The notes under the pieces are model-generated. The model was not told where the DNA came from. It worked only from the letters and a program-made list of their open reading frames with translations, and searched no databases. Positions 45,566-54,377 of a stretch of 64,000 bases of DNA are shown piece by piece; the stretch's first letter is position 1; the number at the start of each line of letters is the position of its first letter. Origin of the DNA: Photobacterium indicum (GTDB taxonomy: Bacteria > Pseudomonadota > Gammaproteobacteria > Enterobacterales > Vibrionaceae). Where the stretch lies: assembly GCF_003026215.1 (NCBI RefSeq), contig NZ_PYOC01000019.1, forward strand, positions 20,070 through 84,069, read 5' to 3'. A program made the translations under genes and the position numbers.

Positions 45566-46048
45566 ATGCCCCCTCTTCACACTCAGGTCATTAATAAAGC
45601 ACGCGATTGTATTGCTCTTGCTGAAAAAAAATTAAACCAGTCATTTGATATACCCGTTGTTAGCTTTAAACAGCGTGGAAAAATTGCAGGCAGTGCTCGT
45701 TATTCACAGTGGGAAGTACGGTTTAATCCAGTGTTACTCGCTGAAAATCCAGAGGCATTCATAAATGAAGTTGTGCCTCATGAAGTCGCCCATTTACTCA
45801 CTTTTAAACTGTTTGGACGTGTTCGACCACATGGCAAAGAGTGGCAAACAATGATGACTCAAGTCTTTGGGATCCCTGCTCGCACCACCCACAGTTTTGA
45901 TATCTCATCAGTGCGCGGTTCAACGTTTCTTTATCATTGCGCCTGCCGCGATCATCATCTGAGTATTCGCCGCCATAATAAAATTATCCGCCAACAAACC
46001 CTTTACCACTGCACCCAGTGCCGTCAAGCATTGTCACCAAAGATATAA
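45566..46048 (+). CDS. sprT: SprT family zinc metallopeptidase-like protein
   Basis: SprT-like proteins have a zincin fold related to the SPRTN/Spartan proteases; the bacterial role is unclear. The 160-residue protein contains the HExxH motif in VPHEVAHLL near residue 72, GRVRPHGKEW, and a C-terminal zinc-ribbon (YHCACRDHHLS...YHCTQCRQAL). It lies between metK and endA as in E. coli and immediately after the MITE-like element. Confidence 0.93.
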   Translation: MPPLHTQVINKARDCIALAEKKLNQSFDIPVVSFKQRGKIAGSARYSQWEVRFNPVLLAENPEAFINEVVPHEVAHLLTFKLFGRVRPHGKEWQTMMTQVFGIPARTTHSFDISSVRGSTFLYHCACRDHHLSIRRHNKIIRQQTLYHCTQCRQALSPKI

Positions 46049-46049
46049 C

Positions 46050-46065
46050 ACCAATCTAAATTGGT
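46050..46065. repeat. ACCAAT palindrome downstream of sprT
   Basis: ACCAAT and ATTGGT with four bases between them form an exact dyad within a TAACACCAATCTAAATTGGT context. Ends of this type also bound the 70-bp repeat at 33329-33398. Confidence 0.45.
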
Positions 46066-46221
46066 ATAACGCGACCGCAGATAAAAATAGATAAACCTCG
46101 TTATTATACTTGTGATTGTTGATCAATAAATGTAATTAACAATAATAAAAACAGTGAAGTGCTTCTAAAATAATTGGATATTGATAAGCTTGTTAGACTG
46201 ATTTTCAGCGCAGGATATCCA

Positions 46222-46965
46222 ATGAACAGACCATTTACATGGCTAGTACTCTTACTATTGCCAGCAACAGCCCTTGCCGCTCCCCCTTCTTCATTTAGTA
46301 AAGCAAAGCGTCTCGCCGTTGAGATCTATCAAGATCACCCCACCAGCTTCTACTGCGGCTGTGCTATTACATGGCAAGGTAAAAAAGGGCTGCCTGATCT
46401 TGCGAGTTGTGGTTATGAGATTCGTAAACAAGAAAAACGGGCTAACCGAATAGAGTGGGAACACGTGGTACCGGCCGAAAACTTTGGCCGAGCATTTGTA
46501 GAATGGCGTGAAGGTCACCCTCAATGTGTGAACAGTAAAGGAAAAGCCTATAAAGGCCGCTCTTGCGCCACGAAAATGAATCCAGCCTATCGTTCTATGC
46601 AGGCCGATCTTCATAATTTAACACCAGCGGTTGGTGAGGTGAATGGCGATCGTTCTAACTACGCATTCTTACCATGGAATGGCAATAAAGGCGCTTCTTA
46701 TGGTCAGTGTGACATGAAAATTGATTTCAAAAATCGCCGTGCTGATCCACCAGAGCAATCACGTGGAGCCATTGCACGTACCTATCTGTACATGAACCAA
46801 GAATATAAAATGGCGTTATCTAGTCAGCAACGTCAGTTAATGGAAGCATGGAACCGACAATACCCTGTAAGTACATGGGAATGTGAACGCGACCGTCGGA
46901 TTGCTAACATTCAAGATAATCACAACAGCTTTGTGCTTAAAGCCTGTCAAAAATCGGGTTACTAA
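46222..46965 (+). CDS. endA: Endonuclease I
   Basis: EndA is a periplasmic or secreted DNase that cuts double-stranded DNA. The protein starts with a signal peptide (MNRPFTWLVLLLLPATALAA). It shows the family features FYCGCAITW, IEWEHVVPAENFG with the catalytic histidine, and LHNLTPAVGEVNGDRSNYAF, plus cysteines that form disulfides in the Vibrio enzymes. ATG 46222 with AGGATATCC upstream is preferred over the open frame start at 46174, giving 247 residues. Confidence 0.95.
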   Translation: MNRPFTWLVLLLLPATALAAPPSSFSKAKRLAVEIYQDHPTSFYCGCAITWQGKKGLPDLASCGYEIRKQEKRANRIEWEHVVPAENFGRAFVEWREGHPQCVNSKGKAYKGRSCATKMNPAYRSMQADLHNLTPAVGEVNGDRSNYAFLPWNGNKGASYGQCDMKIDFKNRRADPPEQSRGAIARTYLYMNQEYKMALSSQQRQLMEAWNRQYPVSTWECERDRRIANIQDNHNSFVLKACQKSGY

Positions 46966-46974
46966 TTTTATAGC

Positions 46975-47007
46975 GTTACTCACGTTATCGATTATAACGT
47001 GAGTAAC
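46975..47007. repeat. Perfect 14-bp hairpin after endA
   Basis: GTTACTCACGTTAT and its exact complement flank a five-base loop, nine bases after the endA stop. It lacks a T-tract, so it may act as a 3' stabiliser or a non-canonical terminator. Confidence 0.6.
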
Positions 47008-47129
47008 GAAGACTATCCCCTGCTGCTAATCTCGATGTTATTTTCCCTTAACCTTGTAATTCGCTCTTCTCGCATCCATGTTAATATTCACGCAAGAACA
47101 TTAAATTATTACAGGTTATCGACCTCGCC

Positions 47130-47861
47130 ATGAGAATCCCCCGAATTTACCACCCTGAACTATTACCTTCACAAGGCAAGGTAATGTTAAGCGATGACGC
47201 TGCCAATCACGTTGGTCGTGTTATGCGCATGCAAGTGGGTCAGGAAGTGTTGTTGTTCGATGGTAGCGATGCTGAATTTCCAGCCGTTATTAGCACAGCC
47301 AGCAAGAAAAGTGTTGAAGTAGAGATCCAGTGCCGCAACGAAAACAGCATTGAGTCTCCGCTTAACATTCACCTAGGACAGGTGATTTCTCGTGGTGAGA
47401 AAATGGAATTTACCATCCAGAAATCAGTAGAGCTGGGCGTTAAGACAATTACTCCCCTGATTTCAGAGCGTTGCGGCGTAAAACTTAATGCCGAACGTTT
47501 TGAAAAGAAACTATCACAATGGCAAAAAATTGTAATTGCAGCCTGCGAGCAATGTGGCCGTAATGTGATCCCTGAAATCCGGCCAGTAATGAAACTAGAA
47601 GACTGGTGTGCTGAAGAGTACGATGGTTTAAAACTGAACTTACACCCTCGAGCAAACTACTCGATCAATACTTTGCCTGAGCCTGTAACAAAAGTACGCT
47701 TGCTTATTGGTCCGGAAGGCGGCTTGTCTGCTGAGGAAATTGGCATGACAGAGCAATATAAGTTCGATGAAATCTTGCTTGGTCCGCGTGTACTTCGTAC
47801 CGAAACAACAGCAATGACAGCGATTACAGCACTTCAAGTACGCTTTGGTGATTTAGGTTAA
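47130..47861 (+). CDS. rsmE: 16S rRNA (uracil-1498-N3) methyltransferase RsmE
   Basis: RsmE methylates N3 of U1498 in 16S rRNA and is a SPOUT-family dimer. The 243-residue protein has an N-terminal PUA-like domain (VGRVMRMQVGQEVLLFDG) and the C-terminal knot with LLIGPEGGLSAEE and LGPRVLRTETTAMTAI. It starts the rsmE-gshB pair. Confidence 0.96.
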   Translation: MRIPRIYHPELLPSQGKVMLSDDAANHVGRVMRMQVGQEVLLFDGSDAEFPAVISTASKKSVEVEIQCRNENSIESPLNIHLGQVISRGEKMEFTIQKSVELGVKTITPLISERCGVKLNAERFEKKLSQWQKIVIAACEQCGRNVIPEIRPVMKLEDWCAEEYDGLKLNLHPRANYSINTLPEPVTKVRLLIGPEGGLSAEEIGMTEQYKFDEILLGPRVLRTETTAMTAITALQVRFGDLG

Positions 47862-47890
47862 CCAAACCAACGACAGATTAGGAGATACAA

Positions 47891-48838
47891 ATGATCAAAC
47901 TGGGCATCGTGATGGACCCAATCGAGTCTATCAACATTAAAAAAGATTCCAGCTTTGCCATGATGATGGAAGCACAGCGTCGCGGTTGGGAAATCCATTA
48001 TATGGAAATGAACGATTTGTCTTTAGAACAAGGCAAAGCCGTTGCTCGTACTCGCGTGGTTAGCTTACAAGAAGATCCAAACGGTTGGTTTGAATTCCAA
48101 AGTGAACAAGAAATCGCATTATCAGATTTAGACGCTGTATTAATGCGCAAAGATCCCCCGTTCGATACTGAATATATCTATGCGACCTATATTCTTGAGC
48201 GTGCAGAAAACGAAGGTGCGCTGATCGTAAACAAACCTCAGAGCCTACGTGATTGTAATGAAAAATTATTTACAGCATGGTTCCCAGAGCTAACCCCAAC
48301 AACAATGGTTACTCGTCGTGCAGATAAACTAAAAGCATTCCACCAAGAACACGGTGATGTGATCCTAAAACCTTTAGATGGCATGGGCGGTTCTTCTATC
48401 TTCCGTGTAATGAAGGGCGATCCGAATGTCTCTGTGATTATTGAAACCCTTACAGCAATGGGCACCACCTACTGTATGGCGCAAACATTCGTACCAGATA
48501 TCAGCAATGGTGATAAGCGCATTCTGGTGGTAGATGGCGAGCCAATGCCATATTGCTTAGCACGTATTCCCGCTAAAGGTGAGACGCGCGGTAACCTAGC
48601 AGCAGGCGGTCGTGGTGAAGCACGCCCTATCAGTGAAACCGATCGCATGATTGCAGAAACCGTTGCACCGATATTGAAAGAAAAAGGTCTGATCTTTGTC
48701 GGATTGGATGTTATCGGTGACAAACTAACGGAAATTAACGTAACAAGCCCAACGTGTATTCGTGAGATCGAAGCTGCTTTCGATATTTCTATTACAGGTA
48801 AGCTAATGGATGCAATCGAGCGTCGATTAGAGAAATAA
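47891..48838 (+). CDS. gshB: Glutathione synthetase
   Basis: GshB joins glycine to gamma-glutamylcysteine with ATP. The 315-residue protein (E. coli 316) is an ATP-grasp enzyme with LGIVMDPIESINIKKDSSFAM at the N-terminus, ILKPLDGMGGSSIFRV in the ATP-binding part, and INVTSPTCIREIE at the end. It lies 30 bases after rsmE with AGGAGA before the ATG. Confidence 0.97.
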   Translation: MIKLGIVMDPIESINIKKDSSFAMMMEAQRRGWEIHYMEMNDLSLEQGKAVARTRVVSLQEDPNGWFEFQSEQEIALSDLDAVLMRKDPPFDTEYIYATYILERAENEGALIVNKPQSLRDCNEKLFTAWFPELTPTTMVTRRADKLKAFHQEHGDVILKPLDGMGGSSIFRVMKGDPNVSVIIETLTAMGTTYCMAQTFVPDISNGDKRILVVDGEPMPYCLARIPAKGETRGNLAAGGRGEARPISETDRMIAETVAPILKEKGLIFVGLDVIGDKLTEINVTSPTCIREIEAAFDISITGKLMDAIERRLEK

Positions 48839-48890
48839 AGCAGTGTGATTAGAGCTCGTTGATCTTTCAACAGAGCCCATAACACATTGA

Positions 48891-48922
48891 ATCTCTGCTC
48901 TTATTAAAATAAGAGCAGAGAT
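48891..48922. repeat. Near-perfect 32-bp palindrome after gshB
   Basis: ATCTCTGCTCTTATT and its exact complement are separated by two bases. It lies 52 bases after gshB and lacks a T-run. It probably forms a strong hairpin at the 3' end of the rsmE-gshB transcript. Confidence 0.65.
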
Positions 48923-49173
48923 CATACAACCACCTTCATTTATATCTTACCTTCGCATTAACAACGTAGATGTTTAAAGATGGCAAGACTGCGTTCCTCT
49001 AATAAGCATAATCAGGCTAAGCCAACCCCTCTCTTCGTACCTTGTCTGAAGAATTTTTACTCTTTAATCACAACAATATTGCAAGATCAACACCCCCTAA
49101 TACCAATTCCCTAAAATACTCTGCATACTGTAGGTAGAGAATCATATTTTTCAATTAGCTGTCGGTGTGATCT
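48923..49173. other. yqgE upstream region
   Basis: No gene, RNA or strong repeat is visible. A lone TAATACCAATTCC at about 49098-49110 resembles one half of the ATACCAAT dyads seen elsewhere. Confidence 0.4.
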
Positions 49174-49737
49174 ATGAATTTAACTAACCATTTTCTAGTC
49201 GCCATGCCTAGCATGCAAGACCCACATTTTAAACGTGGGGTTGTGTATGTTTGTGAGCACAATGAAGAAGGTGCTATGGGCTTAGTCATCAATTTGCCAA
49301 TTGAAATATCTGTTGGCAATATGCTTGAACAGATTGAAGTCGAGCGTGATCTTCCCTTGAATAACCCCGATAGCCTAACGCAATCGGTATTAAACGGCGG
49401 ACCTGTTTCTGAAGATCGAGGCTTTGTTTTGCATCAGCCCAAAGGTCAGTTTGATTCGAGTATCAGCATTAACGATGAGCTATCGGTAACCACATCACAA
49501 GATATTTTACCGTTACTAGGTACTAGCGAAGCACCGGAAAAATTCATCGTCGCATTAGGTTATGCAGGATGGTCTGCAGGGCAATTAGAGCAAGAGCTAG
49601 CCGAAAATAGCTGGTTAACGATGGAAGCCGACGCTGAAGTGATTTTTGAAACCCCTATAAATGAGCGATGGGATACTGCCGTCGCCCGCTTAGGTATAAA
49701 CCCGGCCAACCTTTCGATCGAAAAAGGACATGCATGA
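49174..49737 (+). CDS. yqgE: UPF0301 protein YqgE (AlgH family)
   Basis: YqgE/AlgH proteins are widespread with no settled biochemical function. The 187-residue protein starts NHFLVAMPSMQDPHFKRGVVYVCEHNEEGAMGLVIN and has NGGPVSEDRGFVLH and ALGYAGWSAGQLEQE, all family hallmarks. Its stop overlaps the ruvX start (ATGA), a conserved pair. Confidence 0.95.
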   Translation: MNLTNHFLVAMPSMQDPHFKRGVVYVCEHNEEGAMGLVINLPIEISVGNMLEQIEVERDLPLNNPDSLTQSVLNGGPVSEDRGFVLHQPKGQFDSSISINDELSVTTSQDILPLLGTSEAPEKFIVALGYAGWSAGQLEQELAENSWLTMEADAEVIFETPINERWDTAVARLGINPANLSIEKGHA

Positions 49738-50162
49738 GTAACTCACGCAGTGTATTAGCATTTGATTACGGCACAAAAAGTATTGGTGTTGCAATCGGTC
49801 AAGAACTAACAGGTACAGCAAACCCTTTAGCTGCACTTAAAGCAAAAGATGGCATTCCCAACTGGGATGACATTGGTAAAATTTTAAAAGAATGGCAGCC
49901 CGATTTAGTCGTTGTTGGCCTACCTCTCGACTTAGAAGGTGGAGAGCTTGAAAGTATTACCCCTCGCGCAAAAAAATTCGCCAATCGTATTCACGGTCGG
50001 TTCGGTTGTGTTGTTGAGCTACACGACGAACGATTAAGTACTGTTGAAGCAAAAGCAGACTTATTTGAACGTGGTGGATACCGTTCATTAAGTAAAGGTA
50101 ATATCGATTCACAATCAGCAGTGGTTATTTTAGAAAGCTGGTTTGAACGCCAATACGGTTAA
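49734..50162 (+). CDS. ruvX: Holliday junction resolvase-like protein RuvX (YqgF)
   Basis: YqgF is an RNase H-fold protein involved in 16S rRNA 5' end processing; it is also called a putative Holliday junction resolvase. It has LAFDYGTKSIGVAIGQ at the N-terminus and VVGLPLDLEG, HDERLSTVEA and DSQSAVVILESW, which carry the acidic residues. The frame extends to 49668, but ATG 49734 overlapping the yqgE stop gives 142 residues and the family N-terminus. Confidence 0.96.
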   Translation: MSNSRSVLAFDYGTKSIGVAIGQELTGTANPLAALKAKDGIPNWDDIGKILKEWQPDLVVVGLPLDLEGGELESITPRAKKFANRIHGRFGCVVELHDERLSTVEAKADLFERGGYRSLSKGNIDSQSAVVILESWFERQYG

Positions 50163-50165
50163 ATA

Positions 50166-50201
50166 GATACGAGTATCGAATTGCATTTCGGTGCTCGTAT
50201 C
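50166..50201 (+). terminator. Hairpin after ruvX
   Basis: GATACGAG pairs with CTCGTATC around an inner CGAA/TTCG stem, directly after the stop. The run after it (TTCCTCGTC) is a weak U-tract. Confidence 0.6.
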
Positions 50202-50292
50202 TTCCTCGTCATTTTCCCGATACATACACACTTTTCTGCCAGCACTCCTATCTTGATCATCATCGTTATAAATCCGCTTAAATACAGCAAAT

Positions 50293-50459
50293 GATCATCT
50301 TGTACAGCTTTTTGAACAAAAAACAGCGCCAACCTACCTCACCTGCCTAGTTATTTATGAACTGAAGATAAAGATCCAGTATTTACCTTGCTTGATCAGC
50401 TTGTACAGCTTTTGGACTACTATAACTCCAAAGCTATACAAGCTGTACATCAGGATCTT
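50293..50459. repeat. Repeat cluster with CTTGTACAGCTTTT motif, ruvX-pilU gap
   Basis: The motif GATCAnCTTGTACAGCTTTT occurs at 50293-50313 and 50394-50414 in direct orientation, and a third inverted partial copy (CAAGCTGTACATCAGGATC) lies at about 50439-50457. The second copy pairs with TCCAAAGCTATACAAG to form a long hairpin over about 50400-50442. The 386-base gap between the converging genes has no coding sequence. Confidence 0.6.
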
Positions 50460-50548
50460 GCTACTTAATTTAAGTGTTAAATTATAGATAGTTACAACAA
50501 TTAGCAGCATTTATAGCTTTAGGATCATAGCTACTCTAAAACTGCCAA

Positions 50549-51652
50549 TCACAATTCAACGGTTACGCCATCTAACGCACTGCCGCCCATCTTATTTTGA
50601 GCCCCTACCTTGATCATCAAGCGTAGATCGTTCGCAGAATCTGCATGGTGGAGTGCATCTTGTTCAGTGATCTTTCCTTCACTAAATAATTGATAAAGTG
50701 ATTGATCAAACGTCATCATGCCGGATTCACCTGACTTCGCCATTACATCTTTGATCTCATGCAATTCGCCACGACGAATAAGATCTGCCACGCGTGGCGT
50801 ATTCAGCAATAATTCAAATGTCGCATGCCGACCAATACCATGTGCATCAGGGATCAACTGTTGTGCCAAAATACATTTAAGGTTTAAAGACAGATCAAAC
50901 AAAAACTGATCTCGGCGTTCTTTCGGCACTAAGTGCAGAATTCTCTCCAGTGCCTGATTGGCATTATTGGCATGTAGCGTCGCCATGCACAGATGCCCGG
51001 TTTCAGCAAAGTTCATTGCGTATTCCATGGTTTCAGGCGTGCGTATCTCACCAATTAAAATCATATCTGGTGCTTGGCGTAGCGAGTTCTTTAGTGCAAC
51101 TTCATAGCTCTCAGTATCTAGCCCCACTTCACGCTGTGTAACGATGCAGCGATCATGTTTATGCACAAACTCAATGGGATCTTCTACCGTTAAAATATGA
51201 CCACTACGGTTTTTATTTCGATAGCCAGTCATAGCCGCCATTGAGGTCGATTTACCCGAGCCTGTCGCACCGACAATGAGCACTAAACCACGCTTTGCTA
51301 ACGCCATTCTTTGCATATCAATGGGCAAATTAAGATCAGTCAAATCAGGAATATTAGTTTCAATTCGACGAATGACCATACCCGGTAATTCACGCTGCCA
51401 AAATGCACTCACCCGAAAACGCATATCACCACGTACTAATGCAAAATTGGCTTCACGTGTCGTGACAAATTCTTGGTATAACTCCCGATCCATCGCTTCA
51501 TCAAACAATGCATCAACCCCTTCACGCATTAATTCTTCACCTAATGCATACAGGTGACCGTCAATACGTAATAGACAAGGTGAATCAACAGTAATATATA
51601 AATCCGATGCTTTTTTGCTGACGACTTCATTGAGAATATCTTGCAGCTTCAT
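50549..51652 (-). CDS. pilU: Type IV pilus retraction ATPase PilU
   Basis: PilU is the PilT-like hexameric ATPase that assists type IV pilus retraction. The 367-residue protein has an N-terminal PAS-like domain with KKASDLYITVDSPCLLRIDG, Walker A in GATGSGKST, the Asp box region TVEDPIEFVHKH and Walker B in DMILIGEIRTPETM, plus the His box LCMATLHANN. It follows pilT at 85 bases. Together they indicate type IV pili elsewhere on the genome. Confidence 0.94.
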   Translation of the reverse strand: MKLQDILNEVVSKKASDLYITVDSPCLLRIDGHLYALGEELMREGVDALFDEAMDRELYQEFVTTREANFALVRGDMRFRVSAFWQRELPGMVIRRIETNIPDLTDLNLPIDMQRMALAKRGLVLIVGATGSGKSTSMAAMTGYRNKNRSGHILTVEDPIEFVHKHDRCIVTQREVGLDTESYEVALKNSLRQAPDMILIGEIRTPETMEYAMNFAETGHLCMATLHANNANQALERILHLVPKERRDQFLFDLSLNLKCILAQQLIPDAHGIGRHATFELLLNTPRVADLIRRGELHEIKDVMAKSGESGMMTFDQSLYQLFSEGKITEQDALHHADSANDLRLMIKVGAQNKMGGSALDGVTVEL

Positions 51653-51737
51653 TCTCGTTCCTTCGTTTAAAATTCCAATAGAAAAGGGTTATTCTCGGCT
51701 ACAAACCGCACAGCGATAGTAAGCCAATGATGTTTAT

Positions 51738-52775
51738 TTACATGATTGATGATGCACCATTGACTATACGACGCCCTTCCTCAGAATCAACACTACCTTG
51801 TGCCACCAACATTTTGACGCTTTGTTCCATGGTTTGCATACCCATAGATGATCCCGTTTGGATCATTGAATACATTTGCGCAACTTTGCTTTCTCGGATC
51901 AGGTTTCTAATCGCGGGGGTGGCGATCATTACTTCATGCGCTGCAACTCGCCCACCATTGACACTTTTGAGCAGACTTTGTGATACCACGGCACGTAACG
52001 ATTCAGACAGCATTGAACGTACCATGTCCTTATCATTACCCGGAAATACATCGATAATACGGTCGACAGTTTTCGCCGCAGAGCTAGTGTGCAGAGTACC
52101 TAATACCAAATGCCCCGTTTCAGCAGCTGTCAGTGCCAAGCTAATGGTTTCTTGATCACGCAATTCCCCCACCACAATCACATCAGGGTCTTCACGCAAG
52201 GCAGAACGCAATGCATTGTGAAAACTGTGCGTATCACGGTGTACTTCACGCTGGTTGATCAAACAACGCTTACTGGTATGTACAAATTCCACCGGATCTT
52301 CAATGGTTAATATATGGCTATTGGTATTTTCGTTAATATAATCCACTAAGGCGGCAATCGTAGTGGACTTACCTGAACCAGTCGCCCCTGTTACCAAAAC
52401 TAAACCACGCTGACATTGCGCGATTTTATAAAAAACATCGGGCACATTAAGTGATTCGAGGGTGGGAATTGCGACAGGAATCGTTCTAAATACTGCAGCG
52501 CCACCACGAGATTGATGAAACGCATTCACACGAAAGCGACCTACATTAGGTAATTCAAATGAAAAATCGACTTCCAGCCTTTCTTCGTATTCACGGCGCT
52601 GTGCATCGTTCATAATGTCGAACACTAAACGGTGTACTTCTGAATGGTCTAAAGCTGGTAGGCTGAGTTTTCTAACATCACCATCAACACGGATCATTGG
52701 TGGAACACCCGCAGAAAGGTGCAGATCTGACGCATTATGCTTTACACTAAAGTCCAGTAGTTCTGTGATATCCAT
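51738..52775 (-). CDS. pilT: Type IV pilus retraction ATPase PilT
   Basis: PilT powers pilus retraction and twitching. The 345-residue protein has DLLDFSVKHNASDLHLSAG-type start (DITELLDFSVKHNASDLHL), Walker A GATGSGKST, IEDPVEFVH, Walker B DVIVVGELRDQETI and the His box LVLGTLHTSSA. The C-terminal AIRNLIRESK (AIRNLIRE being diagnostic of PilT) is present. It diverges from yggS with only 22 bases between start codons. Confidence 0.96.
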   Translation of the reverse strand: MDITELLDFSVKHNASDLHLSAGVPPMIRVDGDVRKLSLPALDHSEVHRLVFDIMNDAQRREYEERLEVDFSFELPNVGRFRVNAFHQSRGGAAVFRTIPVAIPTLESLNVPDVFYKIAQCQRGLVLVTGATGSGKSTTIAALVDYINENTNSHILTIEDPVEFVHTSKRCLINQREVHRDTHSFHNALRSALREDPDVIVVGELRDQETISLALTAAETGHLVLGTLHTSSAAKTVDRIIDVFPGNDKDMVRSMLSESLRAVVSQSLLKSVNGGRVAAHEVMIATPAIRNLIRESKVAQMYSMIQTGSSMGMQTMEQSVKMLVAQGSVDSEEGRRIVNGASSIM

Positions 52776-52797
52776 AACTTTTCCTCAAGAATCAATT

Positions 52798-53499
52798 ATG
52801 AGTAGTATCAAACAAAATATTGAACAGGTCATCAGTCAGATAACTTCTGCGACCGAAAAATGCGGTCGAACAACAGATTCCGTGCAACTCTTGGCGGTAA
52901 GTAAAACAAAACCAATCGCGGCAATTGATGATGCAATTGCGGCGGGTCAGCGTGCATTTGGTGAAAACTACGTGCAGGAAGGCGTTGAAAAAGTGCAGCA
53001 TTTTGCAAATCGTGCACAAACTGAAGAAATTGTTTGGCACTTTATTGGTCCAATACAATCCAATAAAACACGCCCAATTGCAGAGCATTTCGATTGGGTG
53101 CATTCAGTTGATCGTATTAAAACGGCGCGAAGACTCAATGAACAACGTCCATCAAGTATGGCGCCTCTGAATATATTGCTACAGGTTAATACCAGCGGTG
53201 AAGAGAGTAAATCAGGCGTTAATATTAACGACTTAGCTGCTTTAGCGGATGAGATTGCAACCATGCCCAATTTGGTCTTGCGTGGATTGATGTCGATCCC
53301 ACAAAAAGCCGACAGTTATGACTGTCAATATGCAGCCTTTAAATTACTGGCGGATGCACAACAACAATTACACATAAAATACCCACAGATCGACACATTA
53401 TCTATGGGTATGAGCGGTGATATGGACGCAGCCATCGCAGCAGGCAGTACAATAGTACGCATTGGTACTGCGATTTTCGGCGCACGTGATTACACGTAG
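52798..53499 (+). CDS. yggS: Pyridoxal phosphate homeostasis protein YggS
   Basis: YggS binds PLP and helps keep free PLP and amino acid pools balanced. The 233-residue protein has the PLP lysine in LLAVSKTKP (near residue 36), FGENYVQEGVEK, WHFIGPIQSNKTR and the end motif LSMGMSGDMDAAIAAGSTIVRIGTAIFG. ATG 52798 is the family start; the open frame continues upstream within pilT. It begins the yggS-proC-yggT-yggU operon. Confidence 0.97.
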   Translation: MSSIKQNIEQVISQITSATEKCGRTTDSVQLLAVSKTKPIAAIDDAIAAGQRAFGENYVQEGVEKVQHFANRAQTEEIVWHFIGPIQSNKTRPIAEHFDWVHSVDRIKTARRLNEQRPSSMAPLNILLQVNTSGEESKSGVNINDLAALADEIATMPNLVLRGLMSIPQKADSYDCQYAAFKLLADAQQQLHIKYPQIDTLSMGMSGDMDAAIAAGSTIVRIGTAIFGARDYT

Positions 53500-53549
53500 A
53501 CAGAGACGAGAAATTCGCCTCCTCTCTACTTATTTAATAAGGATTTTTC

Positions 53550-54368
53550 ATGGAACAACGCTCGATCACCTTCATTGGCGCAGGCAATATGGCGCGTTCA
53601 ATCATTGCAGGGTTAGTTGCAAGTGGCTACCCAGCCAATAAGATTACCGCAACGGCTCCTAGCGAAGCGCGTCGTGAACCTTTAGCGCGTGATTATGGTA
53701 TTCATACCGATGCCGATAACCTACGCGCTGCGCAGCAAGCTGATGTCATTGTGCTTGCGGTTAAGCCCCAATTAATGGAAAGCGTTTGTAGTGCACTGCA
53801 AGATATCAACTTCTCGAATAAATTAGTCATTTCAATTGCAGCAGGTATCTCTGCTTCTCGTTTAAATGAAATGCTAAATACTGAGCTTAATCTTGTTCGA
53901 GTGATGCCTAATACGCCATCATTGATCGGTAAAGGCATGAGTGGCCTATTCGCATCACAAAGTGTATCTGTAAATGATAAAGTCTATGCAGAACAACTAA
54001 TGCAAGCAGTGGGTGAAGCCTGTTGGGTGCAACAAGAATCAGATATTAACGGTGTGATCGCTGCAGCAGGTAGTGCACCGGCTTATTTCTTTCTCTTTAT
54101 GGAAGCAATGCAAAAAGAAGCGATTAAACAAGGTTTCGATGCCGATACAGCACGTTTACTCGTTCAGCAATCCGCATTAGGGGCGGCAGAACTAGTAAAG
54201 GCGAATCCCGAGACTGAATTATCGACCTTGCGCGAGCAAGTAACATCAAAAGGTGGAACAACGGCAGAAGCCATTCGCACATTTAACGAACACCAACTTA
54301 GTGATATCGTAGCCAAAGCAATGCGTGCTGCGGTATCTCGCGCTGAAGAAATGGAAAAACTGTTTTAA
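53550..54368 (+). CDS. proC: Pyrroline-5-carboxylate reductase
   Basis: ProC reduces pyrroline-5-carboxylate to proline. The 272-residue protein begins with the dinucleotide-binding FIGAGNMARSIIAGL and has VLAVKPQLME, VRVMPNTPSLIGKG and the C-terminal signature EQVTSKGGTTAEAIRTF. It is in operon order with yggS and yggT. Confidence 0.98.
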   Translation: MEQRSITFIGAGNMARSIIAGLVASGYPANKITATAPSEARREPLARDYGIHTDADNLRAAQQADVIVLAVKPQLMESVCSALQDINFSNKLVISIAAGISASRLNEMLNTELNLVRVMPNTPSLIGKGMSGLFASQSVSVNDKVYAEQLMQAVGEACWVQQESDINGVIAAAGSAPAYFFLFMEAMQKEAIKQGFDADTARLLVQQSALGAAELVKANPETELSTLREQVTSKGGTTAEAIRTFNEHQLSDIVAKAMRAAVSRAEEMEKLF

Positions 54369-54377
54369 GGTTAATAT

